From: Bacteroides gallinarum DSM 18171 = JCM 13658
GTDB taxonomy: Bacteria > Bacteroidota > Bacteroidia > Bacteroidales > Bacteroidaceae
NCBI RefSeq assembly: GCF_000374365.1
Contig: NZ_KB894134.1
Location: forward strand, 1-64,000
DNA: 64,000 nt
Direction of reading: 5' to 3'
The stretch's first letter is position 1. Each line of letters opens with the position of its first letter. The position numbers were made by a program, and so were the translations under genes. Below, one piece after another: positions 59,138 through 64,000 of the stretch. The notes beneath the pieces were generated by a model. It worked only from the letters and a program-made list of their open reading frames with translations, did no database searches and was not told where the DNA came from.

Positions 59138-59680
59138 CTATTCTTTTTCTACTTGCATAAAGCCCAACTCGAGCGGAGTTTTCCGTCCGAATATCTTTAC
59201 CATGACCTTCAGTTTCTTCTTCTCGGTGTTCACCTCTTCGATGATTCCACTGAATCCGCTGAACGGACCGTAATTCACTTTCACAGTTTCACCGACTACA
59301 TACGGGATGTTCAGTTCTTCACCGGCATCCTGCAATTCGTCCACTGTACCAAGTATGCGATTCACTTCCGACTGTCTCAGAGGAACAGGCTTTTCCGACC
59401 CACCCAAGAATCCTATCACATTAGGAGTATTTCTCAGATGATGAGCAACCTCACCCACCAGAGCAGCCTCCACCAAAACGTAACCAGGGAGATAACTTCT
59501 CTCTTTCACAATCTTTTTACCATTGCGAACCTGATATACCTTTTCGGTAGGAATCAATACCTGAGATACATAATCACCAAGGTCGCTGTTTTTAATATCA
59601 GCTTCAAGGTACTCCTTTACCTTAGCTTCTTTTCCGCTAATAGCACGCAGAACGTACCATTTCTTTTCAATCTCAGACAT
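59138..59680 (-). CDS. nusG: Transcription elongation/antitermination factor NusG
   Basis: NusG bridges RNA polymerase and the ribosome. The 180 residues have the NGN domain (KKWYVLRAISGKEAKVKEYL, RSYLPGYVLVEAAL, TPNVIGFLGG) and a C-terminal KOW domain (GETVKVNYGPFSGFSGIIEE). It follows secE by 12 bp. Confidence 0.97.
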   Translation of the reverse strand: MSEIEKKWYVLRAISGKEAKVKEYLEADIKNSDLGDYVSQVLIPTEKVYQVRNGKKIVKERSYLPGYVLVEAALVGEVAHHLRNTPNVIGFLGGSEKPVPLRQSEVNRILGTVDELQDAGEELNIPYVVGETVKVNYGPFSGFSGIIEEVNTEKKKLKVMVKIFGRKTPLELGFMQVEKE

Positions 59681-59692
59681 TTCTCCTTCTTT

Positions 59693-59881
59693 TTAATGTG
59701 GATAAACAAATTCCATTAAATGTTGGAAACAGAAGTCCATCGCAAATACTACCAGCGCAATAAGCAGGGAAGCATATAAAACAACTACTGCACTGCTAGT
59801 AAGTTCAGAATACGTAGGCCACGACACTTTATGAACAAGTTCGTCGTAAGTTTCTTTAAAATAAGCTACTATCTTCTTCAT
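59693..59881 (-). CDS. secE: Preprotein translocase subunit SecE
   Basis: Start chosen at 59881 (MKKIVAYFKETYDELVHKVS, 62 residues); the longer frame would run into the tRNA-Trp gene. The short amphipathic helix and VSWPTYSEL motif are followed by one transmembrane segment (AVVVLYASLLIALVVFAMDF), the single-span form of SecE. It clamps SecY. Confidence 0.96.
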   Translation of the reverse strand: MKKIVAYFKETYDELVHKVSWPTYSELTSSAVVVLYASLLIALVVFAMDFCFQHLMEFVYPH

Positions 59882-59895
59882 TTTAAAAATATTAG

Positions 59896-59968
59896 CACGG
59901 GAGGAGAGGCTCGAACTCCCGACACCCGGTTTTGGAGACCGGTGCTCTACCAACTGAGCTACTCCCGT
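59896..59968 (-). tRNA. trnW: tRNA-Trp (anticodon CCA)
   Basis: A 73-nt cloverleaf: acceptor ACGGGAG/CTCCCGT, D-stem GCTC/GAGC, anticodon loop CTCCAAA with CCA, T-loop TTCGAGC, discriminator G. The 3' CCA is not encoded. It lies between tufA and secE and must be cut from the operon transcript. Confidence 0.96.
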
Positions 59969-59976
59969 GTGAACAT

Positions 59977-60011
59977 AATCAGTTCCCGGTAATAACTACT
60001 GGGAACTGATT
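59977..60011 (-). promoter_or_regulatory. Hairpin between tufA and tRNA-Trp, no U-tract
   Basis: Arms AATCAGTTCCC (59977-59987) and GGGAACTGATT (60001-60011) pair perfectly; GTA/TAC inside can extend the stem. It lies 12 bp past the tufA stop. No U-tract follows on the minus strand, so it is likely an mRNA 3' end protector or a partial terminator. Confidence 0.7.
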
Positions 60012-60023
60012 AAGATATGGTTA

Positions 60024-61208
<1,185 letters not shown>

Positions 61209-61258
61209 AGCTTTACTTGTTATTTATTTGATTAATAATCAGCTTTTACATCTTTATG

Positions 61259-61330
<72 letters not shown>

Positions 61331-61347
61331 AGGGAAAAATCGGAATG

Positions 61348-61430
61348 TGGGCAAAGATGGATTCGAACCACCGAAGGCGTAAGCCAGCAGATTTACAGTC
61401 TGCCCCATTTGGCCACTCTGGTATTTGCCC
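61348..61430 (-). tRNA. trnY: tRNA-Tyr (anticodon GTA)
   Basis: An 83-nt class II tRNA: acceptor GGGCAAA/TTTGCCC, anticodon stem CAGA/TCTG around CTGTAAA, long variable arm, T-loop TTCGAAT, discriminator A. It lies 17 bp upstream of tRNA-Thr(GGT). Confidence 0.96.
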
Positions 61431-61507
61431 GATATAATAAAATTCTTTCCCTCCCTCGTTGAAATTCCTGCGAAAACTTATTTTCCGAGGCATTTCGCTT
61501 TCTTTCG

Positions 61508-61581
61508 AGCCTCTTGTCGGATTCGAACCAACGACCCCGAGATTACAAATCACGTGCTCTGGCCAACTGAGCTAAAGAGGC
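61508..61581 (-). tRNA. trnT: tRNA-Thr (anticodon TGT)
   Basis: A 74-nt cloverleaf: acceptor GCCTCTT/AAGAGGC, D-stem GCTC/GAGC, anticodon loop TTTGTAA with TGT, T-loop TTCGAAT, discriminator T. The anticodon stem CGTGA/TCTCG contains one T-T mismatch at its middle pair. It is the first gene of the tRNA-tufA-secE-nusG-rpl-rpo run. Confidence 0.94.
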
Positions 61582-61629
61582 AAGCTTAAAAAATGCAACC
61601 GTAACGTTCTATCGCGAGCGAAACGGCTG

Positions 61630-61660
61630 CAAATTTAGGCATTTATTTTTTACCCGCAAA
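61630..61660 (-). promoter_or_regulatory. Promoter of the tRNA-tufA-rpl-rpo operon
   Basis: On the minus strand TTTG (61660 to 61657), 19 bp, TAAATTTG (61637 to 61630): exact consensus spacing. The transcript would start near 61623, about 40 nt before the first tRNA-Thr. Confidence 0.8.
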
Positions 61661-61674
61661 ATTTTAGCGGAAAT

Positions 61675-61974
61675 TTATTTGCTCCGTTGTTTTTCCTTGT
61701 ACTTAACCAGCTGTTTTTCCAACGCCTCCAAACAAAGGTCTACCGCCTCTTCAAAGGTATCGCAAACTTTGTTTGCATAAAACTCGTTGTTGGGAACGAG
61801 CACCTTCACTCCGGCTTCTTTATTTTCGGCTGTCTCCGGTTTAACTACCTTTAATGACACCTCTACTTTCTCTATATCGTCGTAAAATTTCTCCAACTTG
61901 GCAGCTTTTTTCTGAATAAAAGCCTGCAACTGCTCTGACGCATCAAAGTGAATCGATTGAATTCTAACTATCAT
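61675..61974 (-). CDS. hpf: Ribosome hibernation promoting factor (short HPF/RaiA family)
   Basis: Start chosen at 61974 (MIVRIQSIHFDASEQLQAFI, 99 residues), because the upstream part of the longer frame overlaps the recombinase gene. The fold is the S30AE domain: IQKKAAKLEKFYDDIEKVEV then VLVPNNEFYANKVCDTFEEA. It lacks the C-terminal dimerisation domain of long HPF. Such proteins bind the 30S decoding channel and silence ribosomes in stationary phase. It lies 16 bp after xerC and next to the EF-Tu promoter. Confidence 0.93.
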   Translation of the reverse strand: MIVRIQSIHFDASEQLQAFIQKKAAKLEKFYDDIEKVEVSLKVVKPETAENKEAGVKVLVPNNEFYANKVCDTFEEAVDLCLEALEKQLVKYKEKQRSK

Positions 61975-61990
61975 ACTGACCTCCTTTTCT

Positions 61991-62875
61991 TTAGGCCCGA
62001 GGGTGAGCCTGATTATACACTTTTTTAAGCTCCTCAAAAGTAGTATGCGTATAAACTTCCGTAGTCGCCAGGCTTTCGTGTCCGAGCAGCTCTTTTATCG
62101 AGCCCAAATCCGCACCGTTATTCAGCATAGCCGTTGCAAAGGTATGCCTCAAGACATGGGGACTCCTTTTTTTTACAGTTACTACCTTCGAAAGGTTTCG
62201 TTTCACAATATATGCTACGATACCGCGGTTAAGCCTCTCTCCGTTCTTTCGGATGAAAAATGCATCCGACCGTACCGGAAACGCCTCGTTCCGCACCTTG
62301 ACATACTCTTGTATGGAACACCTTAACTCCTCGTCGAAAGGTATCAGACGTTGTTTGTTCCGCTTTCCTGTCACTTTAATGAGGGAAGCCGAAAAATCAA
62401 TATCCTCATCATCCAACCCTATCAATTCCGAAAGCCGCATGCCGGTCGCATAGAACATTTCGATAATCATACGGTCGCGACACCCTTCGAACCCCTCTCC
62501 GAAGTCTATATCATCCAGCAGCCTATTCACCTCACCTTCCCTGAGAAAAACCGGAAGCGGTTTCTTTTTCTTCGGTCCCGTTACCTTCTGCAACGGGTCT
62601 GTAGCCACCTCTCCTCTCCGTAAAAGGTACTTATAATAAGTCCGGATAGAACTCAACTTTCGATTTATCGTACTGGAGGCACACCCCCTGTCCATTAAGG
62701 AAGCTATCCATTCACGGACAAGTTCCGCATCCACATCCGACGGAGTCAAATCTCCCAACAGCTCCTCACCGAATTCCTGCAACTCGAGAATATCCGCCCG
62801 GTAGTATTTCACAGTACCTTCGGAATAATTCCGCTCATACAAGAGATAGTCGAGAAAAGAATCTGTCAACAGCAT
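61991..62875 (-). CDS. Tyrosine recombinase, XerC/XerD type
   Basis: The 294-residue product has the SAM-like N-terminal core-binding domain (about residues 1-90) and the catalytic domain. Active residues are Arg in ATGMRLSELIGLDDEDID, Lys within KVTGKRNKQR, His-x-x-Arg in SPHVLRHTFATAMLNNGADL, His in LLGHESLATT and Tyr in EVYTHTTFEEL. Length and sequence fit chromosome dimer resolution (XerC or XerD) rather than an integrase of a mobile element. It lies between two housekeeping genes (rpsU, hpf), and no attachment sites were seen. Whether it is XerC or XerD cannot be settled from the window. Confidence 0.92.
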   Translation of the reverse strand: MLLTDSFLDYLLYERNYSEGTVKYYRADILELQEFGEELLGDLTPSDVDAELVREWIASLMDRGCASSTINRKLSSIRTYYKYLLRRGEVATDPLQKVTGPKKKKPLPVFLREGEVNRLLDDIDFGEGFEGCRDRMIIEMFYATGMRLSELIGLDDEDIDFSASLIKVTGKRNKQRLIPFDEELRCSIQEYVKVRNEAFPVRSDAFFIRKNGERLNRGIVAYIVKRNLSKVVTVKKRSPHVLRHTFATAMLNNGADLGSIKELLGHESLATTEVYTHTTFEELKKVYNQAHPRA

Positions 62876-62945
62876 ATCGTCGCATCTAAATCATGCAACG
62901 AATGTATGAAAAAGAATCCAATAATTCAAAGGAATTTACGAATTA

Positions 62946-63137
62946 TTAATCTTCTACTTGCTGAAGTTGCTGAACGTAAACTGCACGCTCTTTCTTAAGT
63001 CTTTTAATCACAGACGGTTTGTCGAACTGCTGTCTGCTTCTCAACTCTTTAACGATACCAGTCTTTTCGAATTTTCTTTTAAATTTCTTCAGCGCTTTCT
63101 CAATGTTTTCGCCTTCTTTTACAGGTACTACAATCAT
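62946..63137 (-). CDS. rpsU: 30S ribosomal protein S21
   Basis: S21 is a small basic protein near the anti-Shine-Dalgarno end of 16S rRNA. The 63 residues begin MIVVPVKEGENIEKALKKFK and contain RSRQQFDKPSVIKRLKKER. In Bacteroidota S21 is one of the proteins that hide the anti-SD tail, in line with weak SD use. It is first of the rpsU-xer-hpf run. Confidence 0.96.
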   Translation of the reverse strand: MIVVPVKEGENIEKALKKFKRKFEKTGIVKELRSRQQFDKPSVIKRLKKERAVYVQQLQQVED

Positions 63138-63192
63138 TTTTTTGTTTTTAGAATTTTAATGGTTTATAAAATCTCACGTTCAAATTGAGCGG

Positions 63193-63223
63193 CAAAATTA
63201 CACATACTTTCTTTATTCACAAA
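63193..63223 (-). promoter_or_regulatory. Promoter of rpsU
   Basis: On the minus strand TTTG (63223 to 63220), 19 bp, TAATTTTG (63200 to 63193), about 55 bp upstream of the rpsU ATG. Confidence 0.78.
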
Positions 63224-63370
63224 ACTTTCGGCAAAAAAATCTATTATTCAGGCACAAAACTCCCGTTCTTCCTGCCGGCAGTTATAGAAACCGTCCGTAC
63301 GAAGCAAAAGTTTTGCCATACCCGTACGGATAAAACAGCAAAATTTACTCCATAATCGAAGTAAAGTAAG

Positions 63371-63378
63371 TATCTTTG
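63371..63378 (+). promoter_or_regulatory. -7 box before the aminopeptidase P gene
   Basis: TATCTTTG matches the -7 consensus and lies 27 bp before the ATG at 63406. The -33 partner is not convincing. Confidence 0.5.
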
Positions 63379-63405
63379 AAAGCGCTTACCAATACCTTAT
63401 ACAGT

Positions 63406-64000
63406 ATGAACCCTACAATAAACGAACGTATTGCCGCCCTACGGGCGTACATCGCCTCAAAGGACATACAGGCATTCATCATCCCCAGTACCGACCCGCA
63501 CCTGAGCGAATATGTGGCCTCCCACTGGCAGTCGCGGGAATGGATTTCAGGCTTCACCGGTTCAGCCGGCACGGTAGTCGTTACGGCCGGAGAAGCCGGT
63601 TTATGGACAGACTCCCGCTACTTCCTGCAGGCAGCCCGGCAGATAGAAGGTACAGACATCGTATTATACAAGGAAATGTTACCCGGAACGCCGGACATCC
63701 CGGCCTTCCTGAACTCGCGTTTGCAGGAAGGCGACACCGTGGGCATAGACGGCAAAATGTTCTCTGCCGCAGCAGTGGAACACCTGCAGAAAGAGCTGGA
63801 CAAAAGCCGCATTCATGTTAAAAGTATTGCCGACCCCATGCAACTGCTATGGAGCGACCGCCCTGCAATGCCGTCGGAACCGGCATACGTTTACGACACG
63901 AAGTATGCCGGCAAGAGTTTCGCAGAAAAGCTGGCTGCCGTCCGGAAAGAAATGAAAGCGGCAGGTGCGGAAGCCCTATTGCTGCCGGCGCTGGACGAGA
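63406..64000 (+). CDS. Xaa-Pro aminopeptidase (M24B, aminopeptidase P family), 3' end cut by window
   Basis: The visible 198 codons encode the N-terminal creatinase-like domain: MNPTINERIAALRAYIASKD, IIPSTDPHLSEYVASHWQSR, and WISGFTGSAGTVVVTAGEAG then LWTDSRYFLQA. These are the classical start of the roughly 590-residue metallopeptidases that remove an N-terminal residue preceding proline. The catalytic metal-binding domain lies beyond position 64000, so activity cannot be checked. No signal peptide, so probably cytosolic. Confidence 0.92.
   Translation, partial: MNPTINERIAALRAYIASKDIQAFIIPSTDPHLSEYVASHWQSREWISGFTGSAGTVVVTAGEAGLWTDSRYFLQAARQIEGTDIVLYKEMLPGTPDIPAFLNSRLQEGDTVGIDGKMFSAAAVEHLQKELDKSRIHVKSIADPMQLLWSDRPAMPSEPAYVYDTKYAGKSFAEKLAAVRKEMKAAGAEALLLPALDE

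Noticed and set aside
59882-59953. Longer SecE N-terminus
   Set aside because: The added codons lie inside the tRNA-Trp gene on the same strand.
61991-62875. Integrase of a mobile element
   Set aside because: The tyrosine recombinase sits between rpsU and hpf, has the size of a Xer protein, and no att-like duplication was seen around the nearby tRNA genes.

Overview
The window looks like a stretch of chromosome from Bacteroides or a close relative (Bacteroidota). Three things point there. Promoters repeatedly fit the Bacteroidota pattern TTTG, 19-21 bp, TAnnTTTG, and Shine-Dalgarno sites are weak. The protein families are typical: a lipoprotein GH3 with PA14, split Hut/formiminotransferase enzymes, a long urocanase and DUF3467. 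The gene order (three tRNAs)-tufA-trnW-secE-nusG-rplKAJL-rpoBC, followed by the str/S10/spc/alpha cluster, is also typical. No phage, IS element, CRISPR array or transfer gene was seen.

Layout. Positions 1-250 hold two tandem, mutually similar minus-strand promoters firing out of the left edge, probably for an rRNA operon outside the window. From 883 to 8430 on the minus strand lie a GH3 glycosidase and an apparent operon TetR - SGNH - SGNH - MBOAT. This operon resembles an envelope-polymer O-acetylation cassette and has a 15+15 bp palindrome at its promoter. From 8483 to 15196 are the five enzymes of histidine degradation to glutamate with formimino transfer to folate (hutU, ftcD, hutI, fchA, hutH). 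From 15250 to 17275 are small unknown genes and two kinds of short repeat. An AraC regulator (17413-18291) faces a translationally coupled efflux operon (adaptor, RND pump, outer-membrane channel, MFS pump; 18492-25353).

The efflux operon ends in a hairpin that runs straight into 22 tandem copies of a 23-bp non-coding repeat (25418-25921). Next come a membrane-anchored MutS-family ATPase, an unknown membrane protein, and an exported protein built of seven nearly identical 20-residue repeats. The 20-residue unit reads as four pentapeptides, the amount needed for one turn of a pentapeptide-repeat beta helix.

From 29741 to 61660, all on the minus strand, is the translation/transcription core: about 40 genes for ribosomal proteins, RNA polymerase subunits, EF-G, EF-Tu, SecY, SecE, NusG, IF-1 and MetAP, plus four tRNAs. 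Hairpins lacking a U-tract directly follow both fusA and tufA, and a U-tracted terminator lies between rplL and rpoB, so expression is probably tapered along the operons. The right end has hpf, a XerC/D-type recombinase and rpsU, then the start of an aminopeptidase P gene cut by the window edge.

The strongest candidates for something new are the exported 20-residue-repeat protein, the 23-bp array, the TetR-SGNH-SGNH-MBOAT cassette, and several regulatory repeats with an exact 21-bp period. All assignments rest on reading the sequence; no database search was possible.
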